Below, one piece after another: positions 35,375 to 48,618 of a stretch of 64,000 nt of DNA (position 1 is the first letter of the stretch; every line of letters starts with the position of its first letter). Below the pieces are notes generated by a model. The model saw only the letters and a program-made list of their open reading frames with translations, searched no databases and was not told the DNA's origin. The translations under genes were made by a program, and so were the position numbers. The DNA comes from Zanthoxylum bungeanum. Taxonomy: Eukaryota > Streptophyta > Magnoliopsida > Sapindales > Rutaceae. The stretch spans positions 25,749 to 89,748 of the forward strand of contig SKCR01031825.1 in assembly GCA_019454045.1 (NCBI GenBank). The letters are read 5' to 3'.

Positions 35375-36008
35375 TGTGGATGCTGATTTCGGTCGAGGTC
35401 CACAACCGAGAATGAATTGCGGGGCACAAGCGAACCTGTAAAATAAGAATAGAGCGAACGAGGAGGTTACTGCCCACCAGTGTGGTGGAAGCCGTGGGCA
35501 CTCCGACGCTCAAGTCAGCAAAATATGAATAAGTCGAAGGTGATAGGATCAAGGTCTTAGGATACCTCAACCTTTGTTTGATTGCCGTGAGGGCAGGGTA
35601 TTATGTTTTGTCTGATGATAGATGTAGTGCAAAAAATGCCTCTTCCTCTATACCTTTGCTTCTCTCTTTTATAGGCTCCCCGATGTGGGGTCTCTCTTCT
35701 GCTCGTTAGAGTCGTTGTAACTGGTGGCTTAATTAGATGGTTTATCTCTAGTAACTAATGTCTTTATGATTGTTTGTCTATCTTCTGAAACTGTCGACTT
35801 TATGTTGATGTTTATGAGTTCTGGTTCTCTCTTGATCTGGTAACTGGTGTCCGTTGGTTCTCTCTTGATGACATTGGGCTTCGGCTCATGAGGCCTTTTT
35901 GTCTGATATTTTTGCCTATGGGCTGGACTCACTAATGGGCTTCAGGTTTGGTGGTTGGCCCTGAGGTAAATGTCGATTTTATCCTTAGGCCCAAATTTGG
36001 CCCGTACA
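35375..36008 (-). mobile_element. 5' LTR of the LARD-like element
   Basis: 634 bases, ends TGTGGATGCTG and GGCCCGTACA on the plus strand, followed by the ATGTT duplication. Confidence 0.92.
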
Positions 36009-36858
36009 ATGTTAAATTTTAATTTCAAATTAAATGATATTTGATATTATATTTAATTTTTTAAATTAATAATTTTGTCGTGATAGAAATGTCATTGTCC
36101 AATATTTATATGCGTGATTAGGGTTATGATTATTTTTGTAAATGTATATTTAATTAACTTAAGCCCTAGATATAAATAAGAAGTTTTTCTCTTCACATTC
36201 TAACCCTAGCCATTTTCTCATCTTTTCAATGAGATTGAAAAAGAGAGGGGAAAAAAAGAGAAAACAATGGTGGAAAATTTTCTCAAGAAAATTTTCATAC
36301 AAGTGAGTTAACCCCCCGAGCTCACTCTCACGGATTTCTGGTGGTAAGACATAACACGGAAGACTGAGTGGTAGATCCGATCATTCATGTATTGCTCACG
36401 GCATTGTTCACATGCTTGACACATACTCACGGTAATTCACCATGCATGTAGAAGGTAATTTGAAAGTATTTGTGATTGACTCATGATGACAATGCATGTG
36501 CCAATGATTTTGTTGAACAAAGTCAATGTGAATGATCAAAAGAAACAAATGTAAGTGGCGCCCTTCATGTATGATTTTTGGAAGTCGAAAAGCCACAAGC
36601 CATTGCATGTAAATTGGCTTTGCAATGTGACGTAGCGCACCACAATTTTGAAGACCATTCAAATCGCTAAATTTCTTTTGATGAATGGGGTAAACGAGGC
36701 TGTCCACGAAACTGTTTGCAAAATGGTTTTCTGCAGTGGATCTTCATGCAACACAGTTCGGGACAGTGAAGTGTAAAAGGACAGAAAAAATTTTCAAGGT
36801 CGATTCCGGGTGTCTAAGCCACTTCCGCTGCGCGAGGGAAAGCGTTTCCTACACCCAG

Positions 36859-36953
36859 TTGGTACATAAGTTAAGCCAAACCTAAGGCACATATTGGACT
36901 TACCACGTGTGGGGGAGAAATAAGGTTGGAGGGATGTATGTTGGTTGACCATC
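36859..36953 (-). mobile_element. Ogre-like leader remnant, copy B
   Basis: Continues the sequence interrupted by the copia LTR. It joins the end of Ogre-like LTR B, whose TGTAGAAG terminus starts at 36954; a TGGTCAACC word takes the place of the primer site on the minus strand. Confidence 0.4.
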
Positions 36954-38666
36954 TGTAGAAGCGAAACGGGGTTTATCGCTATACTTATGACGTTGGTGAT
37001 CACTACACTGTTGGGCTCACAGTCCATAGAGAGTACGGATTGCCCCACAGGGAGGCTAATCGGAGAATAATGGAGTCGCCACTCGGTATGGAACACCGGG
37101 AATGATTTAAGGTTGCACTACACTCCTCGCAAGGGCCGACCTTAAATCTATTTGGGTTCGGAACTGTCCCTTACTTATGCCAGTATAATATTTACGCTTA
37201 AAAGAGGTATCCCCACATCTTATAATGCAATATCACACAAAAGAGATTTAAAGGCATACAAGTGCGTAAACATGATAAATAAAGACAATAGAAAAAATAA
37301 ATGCTTGTAAGTTATTACAATATTTATAAAACAGTAATGATATGGATCTAGACAGGCATCACATGAGTCTGGCCTCAAGAGGCCTGGCCGGATATAGCCT
37401 AAGATCAGCCGGATTTATAATCAATCTTCATGGCCAACCAGACTTATTAGAAGTCTGGCCGAGTGTACCGCATAGTCCAGAAACGTAGAAACATTTATAC
37501 TCAATAACAGATGTAATAGACATACATTATAACAATACAATAATGAAATGGCCATCCCCCAGTGGTATGTGGCATTGTATCCCCAGTATGAACCATATTA
37601 CCGTATATTCGGAATCAGCTATGGAACTTATGTCCGGGTTTCCATCCTATATATCGTGGGATCTCCAAGCCGGATATACAACATGTTAGGCCGAACATGA
37701 AATTCTCTCATGGTTCACACATCAGACAGAACACAACACGCATATTATTTTATTAAAACAATGAACTAAATAAATGCAATAATAAACCAAACATATGTGT
37801 AAAATAATAGAATAAAACTACTAAACATGTATAACATAAAACAATAGACACAATATAAAATAATTGGGCATGCAATAAAATATTGAAAGCAGTAGGTCGG
37901 CTAGATATATGTATATCAGACAGGATGTGTGTGCATATCCGGCTGGACGTAGTGCACGTCCGGCCAGAGATACTGTGTTAATAAAAAGAATCTCAAATTA
38001 AAAGGTTGTCCTCAGGTCGTACCTTTTCATGTATACTTTGGCACTGAAGACGCTTTTGATCGTTGGTTTCTTGCGGGATTCGCACCAGAAAGTCTAGAAC
38101 TCCAAGGGAAGGTAGAGGTTTTACTGTTTTTGGTTTCTCATGGTTTCTTTCTCTCAGAATTTTAGTATGCAGGTTTTTTTTTGCATATGGTTTCTAGGTC
38201 ATCTTTCCCATTTTTGTAAGAAATGCTCCATTTTTATAGTGGAATAGAGAGATCTGAAAATGGAAGGGAGACATAATCCCTCCATACACTCCAGCTCTGT
38301 CTAACATTACAAAAGACTGTAACGTTCGACATACACCTGACCATATTTATAATTTGAAATGTATATCCAACCGGCCATTGTTCATCCGTTACTTTAGTTT
38401 CTGGGATTTTGCACGTGCGTTGACCAATCAACACATGTCCGGTCGGATATATGATTTAAATTCCATGTTCGGCTAGCAATGATCAAATATCGTGTCTTTG
38501 GTAACTGAAAATCAGAGCATTTAGTGATAATTGTTCTTGTCCGATCGAATTTAGGGTTTCTCAGTGTATATGTGGCCAGATTTACTGATTAGATAGAAGG
38601 TAGGCCGGACATAGGTGATGTTCGGCTGGCTTTTGGCTATATTCCATGGAGTTCCTTTTCTTCCTG

Positions 38667-40332
38667 TAGGGGTGTTCACGGGTCAGGCCGGGCCGGGTTT
38701 TTTAAAATTTTGTGAGACCCGATCGGGTCGGGTCACGCGGGTTGGGAACCCTGAACTTGAAATTTGAGATGTGAAATCCGAACAGGTCGGATTGTCAGGT
38801 CTGCAAAAAAAATAATTTTTTAATGAATTAATTATTTTAAAATATAAATATTAGTCATTTTATGTCCCGAAAATTATCATGTATATAAAGTTTCAAGATA
38901 ACAAAAGTAATAAATAAATGAAATAATATGTTAACAGCTATTTTTTGTTCCAGGGGAGATTCGGGAAAAACCACTTCTCGAACAAACCACCCACAAGCAG
39001 TGAATTTGTTTAGTTTGTTGGGAACCAAAGCAAACTTGGCAGCAAACAAGAAAACACACAGATAAGAACAGGAGATTTAACGTGGTTCGGCGGAATGGAT
39101 CCAACCTACGTCCATGGATGCAAAAGAAGTAAAATATTTTATTGGAAGCTCGTGTCAGACCGACATGCTATTTCTCTCTCGCTTAAGCTTTTTTCTCTCT
39201 TTTACAAGTTATAACGATGCTCAGAATCCAATTAATCAACCCCTTACAATGAGTTCTCAACCCCTTTATATTGTGCGCCTAAACCCATTATTCTGCCAAC
39301 TCGTGAAGTCAGCCACGTTATCAAGTTATCATTGTGTAGACTCTCTTTCCCAGCTACCCTGCAAATTGTAGCTTCACCTCCTGACACAGCTACTCTCTGC
39401 CCTCTAAACCTCATTAACTCACCTTCTTTTGGTAACTGCTACACGCTCTGCCCATGTGCCAGCCTGGATCTCAACCACTCATAAACGGTTGCGTGTGTCA
39501 GTGGATAAGCATAAGGCTCTCTTCCATCACATCAGCCGTTGGCCTACTCCTATCTTATCAGTCATTGGGAGGCTCAAACTTCCGTTTAGGGCTTACATCG
39601 TCCGTCTAAGAACATAATGTTGCAACCCTGGCCTGTATACTCGGGTCAGTAGATCAAGTCAAGTTACGTCCTTCCTCGCATCTGCTACCAGGTCGGGTCG
39701 GTAGAAATGCCTTCACTTCCCTCACCTTCTCCTCAAAAAATGTCAAGCCAACATTAAGCTCCTCGGCCGCTTTAGTTATGGGCATGTAGAAATATTGAGA
39801 AATAGCTTCCCTTGATGCAAGTCTGAACAGTTATGATTTTCTTCTAGCTTGTATTTTCCAATTATCACCCTTCTCGGGTGTACGTGACTGTGCCTCAGCT
39901 GGCTCTCCCCGATTCTAATTCTCAGTGTTACAAAACCAAAACCGACATCCTCGGGTCGGTCTTCAAATATGGCTGAATCTGGGCCTTATGCCTGGATCCT
40001 AATCCTCTCAAGGACCTTGGGCCCCCGTCTTGGTAAGTGAAATCTCATTAATACCATTCTCCATATTTCGAATCTTCTCGGGTCCGAAAATCACCATCAA
40101 CATAATAGTAAAAACTTTAAAAAAATAATAAATTTTTTAGAAAAATAATAAATTTTTTAGAAAAATAATAAAAATATTATAGTATCAGATCGGATCGGGT
40201 TTTAATATCAAATCCGTGACCCAACCCGTAAATTTTGGTCGGGTAGGGTTAACCCAAAAAATCATTAATTTTTTTCAAAACCGCACGGGTCAGGATGGGT
40301 CGCGGGTTAACCCGAAAATTTACACACCCCTA
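38667..40332. mobile_element. hAT-like non-autonomous element with nested solo LTR
   Basis: Ends TAGGGGTGTTCACGGGTC and AATTTACACACCCCTA are inverted copies at the tips. Flanks are TCTTCCTG and CCTTCCTG, 7 of 8 equal, the duplication length of hAT elements. Subterminal regions are rich in CGGGTCGGGT words. No transposase frame. It holds the LTR at 38929-40102. Confidence 0.8.
38929..40102. mobile_element. Solo LTR or small LTR element inside the hAT-like element
   Basis: Ends TGTTAACAG and CACCATCAACA; flanks 38924-38928 and 40103-40107 are both TAATA. It contains the AACGTGGTTCGGC word common in plant copia LTRs. 1174 bases, no domain seen. The 85-codon and 62-codon frames in it are unsupported. 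Confidence 0.72.
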
Positions 40333-40414
40333 CCTTCCTGGCATCCATCCTTACAATTTCCCAATTTTTAGAAGGTGTCTTGACCACTGTTATGATCCAC
40401 TGGATGACACCACA

Positions 40415-42106
40415 GACGGTTAGGGCTGAAACAATCAATTAAAGGCGTGAGTATGGGAAGCTCTACGACATAGGTATATCTTTAAAACCTTAAATCCGGC
40501 TGGACAAAGCACAACTGTCTTTGAATGTTCAGATTGTCAGTTACCAAAGACAGGAGATCTGATTATAGCCGGCCGGATATACAATTCAAATTCAATATCC
40601 GACCGGACATGTATTAAATGGTTAAAGCAAGTGCAAATTGAGTACAACTGAAGTCATGGACTAATCAAAGTCCTGCCGAACGTACATTTCAAATTATAAG
40701 TCCGTTCAGATATCTCTCGAATGTTACACACTTCAGTGACCAGTAACGCTACACATAAGGGAGAGAAGATTGGGATTCTACTCCCCATTCCTTTCTAAGA
40801 CCTCTCCCTTACATTATAAGAAATCTCATCATCAACCACTTCCGATGAGGCTAGATTTTAGATCAGTCTGATAGAAATCCTAAAATTCTAAAAAACCCTT
40901 TAAAAGAGAAAGAGAGAACGTGAGCCACAAAACTTTAGAGTTCCACGTCTCTTGGTGCAAATCCAGCAGCAACCCAACAATCAGAGGTTTCTTCTGAGCC
41001 ACAACATACACATAAAGGTACGACCTAAGAGCACCATTCTTAATATTTCTGCCTTTTGGAGTTTCTGTTATTAACAAAGTATCTTCGGTCGGACGTATAT
41101 CACGTCCGGTCGGACATACACACACATTTGGTCGTCTATAAACATGTCAGGGCGTGTTTACTACTTTCTCTAGTTAATTGCATGCTTAGTTATTTTTATG
41201 TTACTCTTCATAATTCATTTATGTATATTTAGTTGTTTCGTTTTAACAGCTTTAGTTGGTGATATACATGTGTTTATTTTACTGTCTAAGATAATATGCA
41301 TGTTATGCTCTGTTTACTATACGATCTGTGAATGATGTCTGGTCATACTTGTCATATGTATGGCCAAACATGTATGATATCCGGTCATATGCTCCCGTTG
41401 TATATAGGATGGAAACACAGACATAAGTTCCATAGCCGATTTTGAATGGACGTAATATGGTTCGCACTCGGGATATAACTCCACATACCACTGAGGGATG
41501 GTCATTTCATTACTGTTATATTCAGAATGCATGTTTATTATATATGTTATTGCATATGTACGCTTCCGTGCAATACCTCCGACCAGACTTACATCAAGTC
41601 TAGCCGGACGTTGATAAAAATATCTGGATATTAAGTATCCAATAAAATTTTGTATGACCTGGCTTTGTATTCTGGTTTGTTTGATTAGTATTATATCATT
41701 GATTTAATTATTTATAAATATTTATATGGTATTATGTTTGATAACTATTTTGTCATTGTTTTAATAGTTTTGTTGCTTTCATTATTTGTGTTTACGCTAT
41801 TGTATGTTATATAAACTGTTTTATATGCTCTTGCATTATAAGATGTATGGATTCATCTTTTAAGTGTAAATATTATACTGGCATCAGTGAGGGACAATTT
41901 CGAACCCACAAGGGTATAAGGTTGGACATTGTGAGAGGTATAGTGCGGCCTTAAATCATTTCTAGTCTTTCATACTAGGTGGCGACCCCTTTATCTTATG
42001 GTTAGTCCCCAGTGGGGCTATCCGTACTCTCTACGGGTTATGAGCCCGATAGTGTAGTAGTCGTCGATGTCATAGGCATAGTGGTAAACCCCGCTTCGCT
42101 CCTACA
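40415..42106 (+). mobile_element. Ogre/Tat-like LTR, copy C
   Basis: Same family as A and B, plus orientation, ending CCGCTTCGCTCCTACA at 42106. No primer site follows, so it is a solo or 3' LTR. The left start is unclear because it abuts copy B. Confidence 0.55.
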
Positions 42107-42228
42107 ACCATATATAAAAGAAAATATATTGATGAAATTACTTATTTTATTTTTAATATAATATATATACACATACATGCAAGGAAATACAACATAAAAT
42201 TGGCACGACGAGCACCAACTCCAATAAC
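42107..42228 (-). mobile_element. Copia LTR end fragment
   Basis: On the minus strand the LTR start reads TTATTGGAGTTGGTGCTCG, related to the TGTTGGGGTTGGTGCTCAG start of the LTR at 12685. It is preceded by a purine tract AACAAGTGGAAGAAG at 42226-42240. Confidence 0.55.
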
Positions 42229-42267
42229 TTCTTCCACTTGTTCTAGTGTCAATTTCGATTGTATATG

Positions 42268-42492
42268 ATACATATCTCTTCTATATACTTATCAAATAAC
42301 TTGGGAAGTATAACCTTGGTGAGTTGCTCTGCCACATTGTCCTCACTCAGTATCTTGTATACGACAACGTCTCACTTTGACATGATATATCAAATAATGT
42401 GGTACTTCTGTTCCACATGCTTCAATCTCTTATGTGTTTTAGGCTTTTTTCTTGTGCAATAGCTCTATTATTATCAAATACAACGAAATCAA
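42268..42492 (-). pseudogene. Copia RNase H remnant
   Basis: Minus-strand translation shows a VFDNNRAIAQE-like block, an RLKHVEQKYHII-like block, stops, and a LSEDNVAEQLTKV-like block, the same blocks as the intact-looking remnant at window start. Several stops and a frameshift. It lies just upstream of its LTR fragment. Confidence 0.7.
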
Positions 42493-43669
42493 ATTCTCGA
42501 TGCTTGGGACCACTCCCAACATAATCGTGTGAAATATAAACTTAAATAAAAGTAAAGAAATCACAAACATAATGTAAAAGAGATTAAATGAACACGATAT
42601 ACCTCTCAGTAACCACCAATCATAAATTTGGAGTTCTATGATTCTCCAAGCACTTTCTTAAACTTCGATTTTCAAGAACCAACTAGACAATCATAAAATT
42701 ATGTGACCTCTAATGGTATTCCCACAATTATATAGTCTATCTTGTGTATGATGCAATCCAGAATACTGAAGTTCAAGTATAATCAATTAAAGATCTTTTA
42801 CAAGTTCCAGATGAGCCTATTATAAGGTCTAAGACTAAGCTCAGAGAAGTTATGCAAGGATTTATTCTAAGCAGATTGGGAGACTACATTATATTTAGTT
42901 CCAACACTATCAAGAAATACAAAACACAAGAGGAACCATCCATAATTCATTTGATTTAGATTATGCAAGAAGATTAACGAATTTAAAGACCAAGTAAATT
43001 ATAGGCGTGTGCATATTGTTTCAAATAGACTTGGATTAGTTTTATTTACTTAGTTTATGTTCTTTAAGTCATGTTTAAGTGTAACATGGGCTGATTTAAT
43101 TAAATTAATCAGGCTCAAGCTATTATGATATTGTTATTGGGTTTTGGGCTTGTTTGGTGGTTTATTTTATAATTCAGTTATTTGGACCTTAAGTATTTAT
43201 CCATTATAACTTAAGCCTTAAGTAACTAAATTTGGTCATAGGTGTGAATAATGCATGAATAGTTCTTTTTAGTTTAGGAATTCTATTTGAGTTTAGTATA
43301 TGATTTCATGATTTGAGTATGATTAGGATTGTGTTATTATATAAACCAAGTTTCATTAACAAAATTGACAAGACATCATTTATCAAAAAACATATATTGT
43401 GCTTTGTGTGAGAGTGAGTTATTTTCTAATTGGTTCTTGAAAGTACTGCAAAAACTTATCAAATGAGGTTGTTGTACTTTGTAGCGTTCAAGAAATTAGG
43501 GGTTTGTGAGGCTTTATTTTTCACGGGTTTCTAATATTTGAACATGTGTTTGGTGTTCCTTGGCGTGAGATTCTAATCTCGTGTGGGTTTTGCAAGCTTT
43601 GTTCTTGTAAGGTTTACATCAATGAAATACAACAATTTTGATAGATAATAGTCCAAAGATTAATATATG
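42493..43669. other. AT-rich stretch, no gene seen
   Basis: No frame or domain. Parts (about 43000-43650) have the look of a copia LTR but I could not place its ends. Confidence 0.3.
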
Positions 43670-46094
43670 TGGAATTTCTAGGTTTTAGGTTAAAAAACTC
43701 TAACACAAGTGAAGTTCTTTAAACACTTGTGTCTAGGTTTTAAAAACACAAGTGTTGAACATTTACACCTAAAAAAATGATAGAAATGTAGAATAAGATA
43801 AAATTTTCATACTTGCACAAAGAAGTGCCAAAAACTCTACACAAATAGGGTTTATATAGTGTTAGGGTTAGCTAAGAACCTACTAAACCGATATATGTGT
43901 AGGGCTTGTTTGGGAAGTCCATCTTCAATTTATGAATCGTTGAGATTGATTCCATAAGAGGAAAATCCTTGCAATCAAAATGAATTTCATTCTATGTATA
44001 AAAATCATTTTTGTAACAAAACGACTTGCTATTTTATCCCAAACTAGCTTGTCATTTTCTCAACTTTAGTAAAATTAATCTTCACCAAAATGGTAAGCCG
44101 GTTTGCATAGAAAATATGTGTTGTATTTTAGCTATTAGTTAAACCGATTTGGTTCAAAAAGGTAAGTTATTTTCACAAATTGTAAGCCATTTTGACCAAA
44201 TCGATTCATTGATAATATAAATTGATTTTGACCTCAAATATATCTATTTCTCGTGCTAATAAATCCTAAAATATTAACATATTTACATCATTTTATTACA
44301 CAATATAATTTTAAACTCATATATCTATAATATATGACCTATTAGGTTAATTTCCAAGCCACACGTGAAATTGGTTGTGATAGTTAAATCCATATAATCT
44401 ATCTTCCAATGATACCATCATTAGATTGTCATATTTCAATGATTATAAGTAACACCTGATAATGTATCATGACCGTCGAATGAGAAAGAATATAACTTTT
44501 TTTGTAAACGACTTATGTATGATACAATCTTTTGCTTAATCATGTATCCCACCATATGACATAGAGTATGGAACATGTCTACTCTAATAGTAAATATCTT
44601 ATTGTTGATCATAATCCTAAATGTATGGGATATAAGAATTCCTCAATCAAAATTCTTCTGTCATGGTCATGGACTTACACCATCACATATGTCAACTATG
44701 CAATAAGGTACTTAAATAACTAAATATAAGTTTATCCTGTGTTTGATGATCCTCTATCACATCTTCATTTAAAGGACGAATCAAGTTGGTGTAATAGTTA
44801 CATAACTCTCACATAAGATTGGCGAAGACCTCAAGTCTTAGGATTAACTTATATATCGTTAACAAAAATCTTCCAATAGACACATGTGATAAAACATCCA
44901 TATATAGAAACTCCATAAAGTCATTTCAATTAGTTGTTAATTGCCACAAATACTCATATAATATAGCAAGCATTCAGATCGTGCTATTAGTTTATGTGAT
45001 AAGCTCCCTTAAATGGGCAGTAATAACATCACGCTAGTCTTATCCGAATTATCAATGCTCTAGTTATTAATAATCCCACAACTGAAAACATTTATGAGTG
45101 AGAGGATCTCCTAGACCAAAACTATGTTTGGTTCTTATATAAAACACTCATAGGACTTTATCATACAAGATATCTATTTCAAAGTATAAGGATAAAAAGC
45201 TTATATGATAAATGAATTGTCATATTGTTTTATTCAATGTAAATTATTATAGTCATATTCTAATGGATCTAGGGCTACTAACATGAACTTCAATCTTCAA
45301 GAGCCAAATATATAGTCACCAATGGATTGACCTCAAATTATATCCATATAAATATATATCTACTATGTGTAATGCTACAACATTGATGGATGCTAGTCCA
45401 AATGATATAGTTTATGGGATTTAGGTTTTACTTACATAAGTGAAGAACCTTTGAACCCTAGTGTCTAGGTCTCAAACACACAAGTGTTTAACCTTAGAGC
45501 ACTTAACCAAAACAGAAAAGATGATAGAAATAAGATGAAATTTGTTGATTTCAAAGAACACCCAAAATGTTGTTTAAATTGGATTAGGATTTGTTAATTT
45601 TAGTACTAACCATTTCCTTATGAGTCAATGGTCTTTGAGGAAGCGTTTATCTTATTTATGTATTAAATATGATCACTTCCTAAATGGTAGAAACCCTAAT
45701 ACAAAATGAATTTGATTCTATCTTTAAAAATCGTTCTATTGATAAAATGGCTCGCCGTTTTATCCCAAAATAATAAGTCATTTTCTCAACTTAAGCTAAA
45801 CATGTTTATATCAAATGCAGCAAGCCGTTTTGACCAAATCGGTTCGCGATAATAGGAATTGATTTTTGACCTTAAATCTCTCTGTATCTCGTGCCAACAA
45901 ATTCCGAAATGATTTTCAAAACATGTTAAACATGCTTTATATCATTTTAACTACACGACATCATTGTTGACTCATATAATTATAGTGTGTGATTCATTAT
46001 GTTCGTTCTCAAGTCGGATATGGAATTGGTCGGGATTTATAAAATTCGTATAATCTATCATCTAATGATCACCATTATTTGGTTGTCATATTAC
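43670..46094 (-). repeat. Tandem repeat-element blocks R1, I1 and R2
   Basis: R1 (about 43670-44440) and R2 (about 45415-46094) are diverged direct copies sharing the words CACAAGTG, CGCCGTTTTATCCCAAA and TTTGACCAAATCGGTTC. Between them, I1 (44440-45410) is copied at 48845-49700. No coding frame survives. They look like LTRs plus non-coding interior of an old element. Confidence 0.55.
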
Positions 46095-48617
46095 TGTTGG
46101 GGTTTCGGGCGATGGGCGCAGCGGAAGCGCGGTTCGGGCGAAATCGTAATTTAAAACTTTTTCAAATTACCGAATAAATTATTCAATATCTAATATGAAT
46201 AAATTATTCATATTTCACCTAAAACTATTTATTCGATATCAAATAGCGACGTAAATATAAAGGAAACGTCACGAAACTTTTACGAAAAATATTTTTCCGC
46301 AAAATGACGCAAAACGCGTTTTTGACTGAACCGACCACCCAACACTTATGGGGACTGCCCAGGTCAGCCTTAATAGTGTTAGGGCAGTTCATGGGCTGCC
46401 CGAACAGTGACGAACTCACTGTTTGGACAGTCGTCACCCGGTTGGCTCAAAAGTCACCCGGTAATGCTGTTTTTCGCCGTTTTCGCTTATTTTAACTCCG
46501 AAATAATTTCTGGCAATTGTTCCAACACCCAAAACACATCCAATACATTCACAAGACATCATTTCATCACCAAAATAGAATAAACTCCAGGTCTGATCCA
46601 GAACAGAAAAATGCCAAATTTCATGCTTTAAATCCAAATTTTCAAGATTAATCAAATTAATCTCAACACCAATTCAAGTCACCACACATGAACCACCCAA
46701 GAATAATTCTAGGTATTACAAGAGTGGTCATAATATTCTAGAATGGAAATATGTCATCAAATGAATAAATTGGACAAAAATTACAATAATTCCATCCAAA
46801 ATACTTCACACATGCTTCATTACTTCCAATTCCATCCACCACAATCAAAAACCCCAAATTTAAGAAACAAAGGAACCCTAGAATCATTCTAATAACTCAA
46901 GAAAATGATAAGCAAGTTTCCAAGCTCAAGAAGATTTAGGATTGCCTTTCATCTTCAATTTCCTAGGCCTTTTTCTTGAATTTTCCTTTGTTTTCTTCAT
47001 GGTTTGTTCAAAGCAAATCCTATGGATTATTTGTGAGAGTTTTTGCCATGGTGTATTGGAGAAGAAAAAGAAAACAATTTTTTAATTTAAAAGGAGAAGT
47101 TGCCGACTTCCAAGTGCAATTTTGTCCATTTAAAATTTGATCCAATCAAACATATATTAAACTCTATATTAACCAATCAATTTGGAACACATAAAGTTTA
47201 ATTAAATAATGCCATGTGAACCAATAATAATTAGACAAATTTCATAATATTTATGAAAAAAGTTTATTAATTAATCATTTAAATATTTAACAATTAAATA
47301 TCCAAATAATCAATTAATATAATTATTATTATATATGTATTTTTATTTACAATAAATAACAAATACATATATTTATGGCATGTGTCAAAATCTTATCTGA
47401 CGCATAATTAATGTGTATCTAATCGTATTATGTATCAAATATAAAGACACAATAATTATTAAATGACCAAAATTCGCTAATGCCTGTGTTATCGTTTAAC
47501 AGATTAAACAATTTGAATTAACTCACTTAATCCGATGAAGTTTTATGAATAATTTGTATTATTCATAACGCGTTGCCCAAGTGCTCAACAAGTACACTTC
47601 ATATTGTGGGACTCTCTAAGTTTAGGTTTATCCATCACGAAATCCAATTTCGTGTCCATAATTCACCCACTCATGAATTATGACGACCATAAATAATCTT
47701 GCTAAACTATGCAAGTCGAGGTCATTGCATACGTATAATCCATCCGTCATAGGCTATCCATATTATACCTGAGATATATATGAAACTTCAAATTCGTTCG
47801 GTATAATATAGTCGACTTTCAATTTACGATCTCTAAATAACACTCGGAACTGATTTCCGATGTTATACCACGGCCATAGATTTACTAGATCGTAATCACG
47901 TGAGGATGCATATGCCATATACACAGGACTGACAGATCCTATCTTGATACGCACTGGATATCATTAGCATCAGTCCACACCCAACGAACAAGCGGAGGTC
48001 TGATCATGAATAGATCGGTGACGTGACTGCCATCAAAGTGTGGAGGATAACTCATATATCCCACTGTGGTATCTCAAGTCAAATGACCGCTATGCTCGCT
48101 TAACTCGAGAAGATTCTTATTGACGTTGGTGTACCATCTATTAGTAAATCTTCAGTGAGTCATTCAGTGTTTATCAAATAAACACCTACATGTCTATACG
48201 AGTCTCCCGAGACTCATGGTTCACTAGGATAAACCATCAGACCAAGTCACGATATACGACATGTACTGGTCTCAGTGGATTTTACTAACCAACCCATGTT
48301 AGTAAATCTTGACTAGGAACTTTATTTAAGGATATACATCTAATAGTGTGCTTCCCAATGTCAATTACAAACTACGTTGTAACTGCGCACTATATTGTAA
48401 ATCATAGGGTCTTTGTCTAATATACGTGTATCACTAAACCAGATTTAGTTTCGATCTAATCATAATCAGATATCTAATCGTAATTAGATCGAATAAGTGT
48501 ATAAAAGACAAGGGTGCTACCATTAAATTAGTAATATTATGGAAAATAGAATTGCTCGTATTCATGAATCAAACATAAATACGATCTGGATTGGCACTCT
48601 GAGCATCAACCCTAATA
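46095..48617 (-). mobile_element. Copia 3' LTR (reverse strand)
   Basis: Plus-strand ends TGTTGGGGTTTC and CAACCCTAATA; a minus-strand purine tract CAAGTGGGAGAAA lies directly outside at 48619-48631. 2.5 kb, same family as 10279-12685. Its insertion separates R2 from the second copy of I1. Confidence 0.72.
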
Positions 48618-48618
48618 A

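Larger units (their letters stand above)
31160..36008 (-). mobile_element. Non-autonomous LTR element (LARD-like) with satellite-like array
   Basis: Two 634-bp direct repeats (31160-31793 and 35375-36008) enclose 3.6 kb; the flanks are both ATGTT (31155-31159 and 36009-36013). I count about 19 differences between the LTRs (about 3%), a fairly young insertion. The element runs on the minus strand: primer site at 35354-35371, a gag-like frame, a diverged stretch, then a 113-bp array. No protease, polymerase or integrase is present, so it depends on another element for movement. Confidence 0.92.
29852..36853 (+). mobile_element. Solo copia LTR split by a nested element
   Basis: Starts TGTTGGGATATATGC and ends GCGTTTCCTACA. 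The flanking five bases are CCCAA (29847-29851) and CCCAG (36854-36858), four of five equal. Removing the nested 4.85-kb element leaves about 2.15 kb. No internal region is present, so a solo LTR is the simplest reading. It is related to the fragment at 8024-8188; its end carries the CACTTCCGCTGCG word seen in other copia LTRs here. Confidence 0.7.
36954..40414 (-). mobile_element. Ogre/Tat-like LTR, copy B, split by a hAT-like element
   Basis: The minus strand matches copy A through most of its length, with the same GGTCGGACAT words and the same terminal GATAAACCCCGTTTCGCTTCTACA block. Sequence on both sides of the hAT-like element (up to 38666 and from 40333) aligns continuously with copy A, which proves the split. 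The start near 40414 is approximate. Confidence 0.6.

Noticed and set aside
39114..39617. Two plus-strand frames of 85 and 62 codons
   Set aside because: They lie wholly within a solo LTR with its own target duplication.
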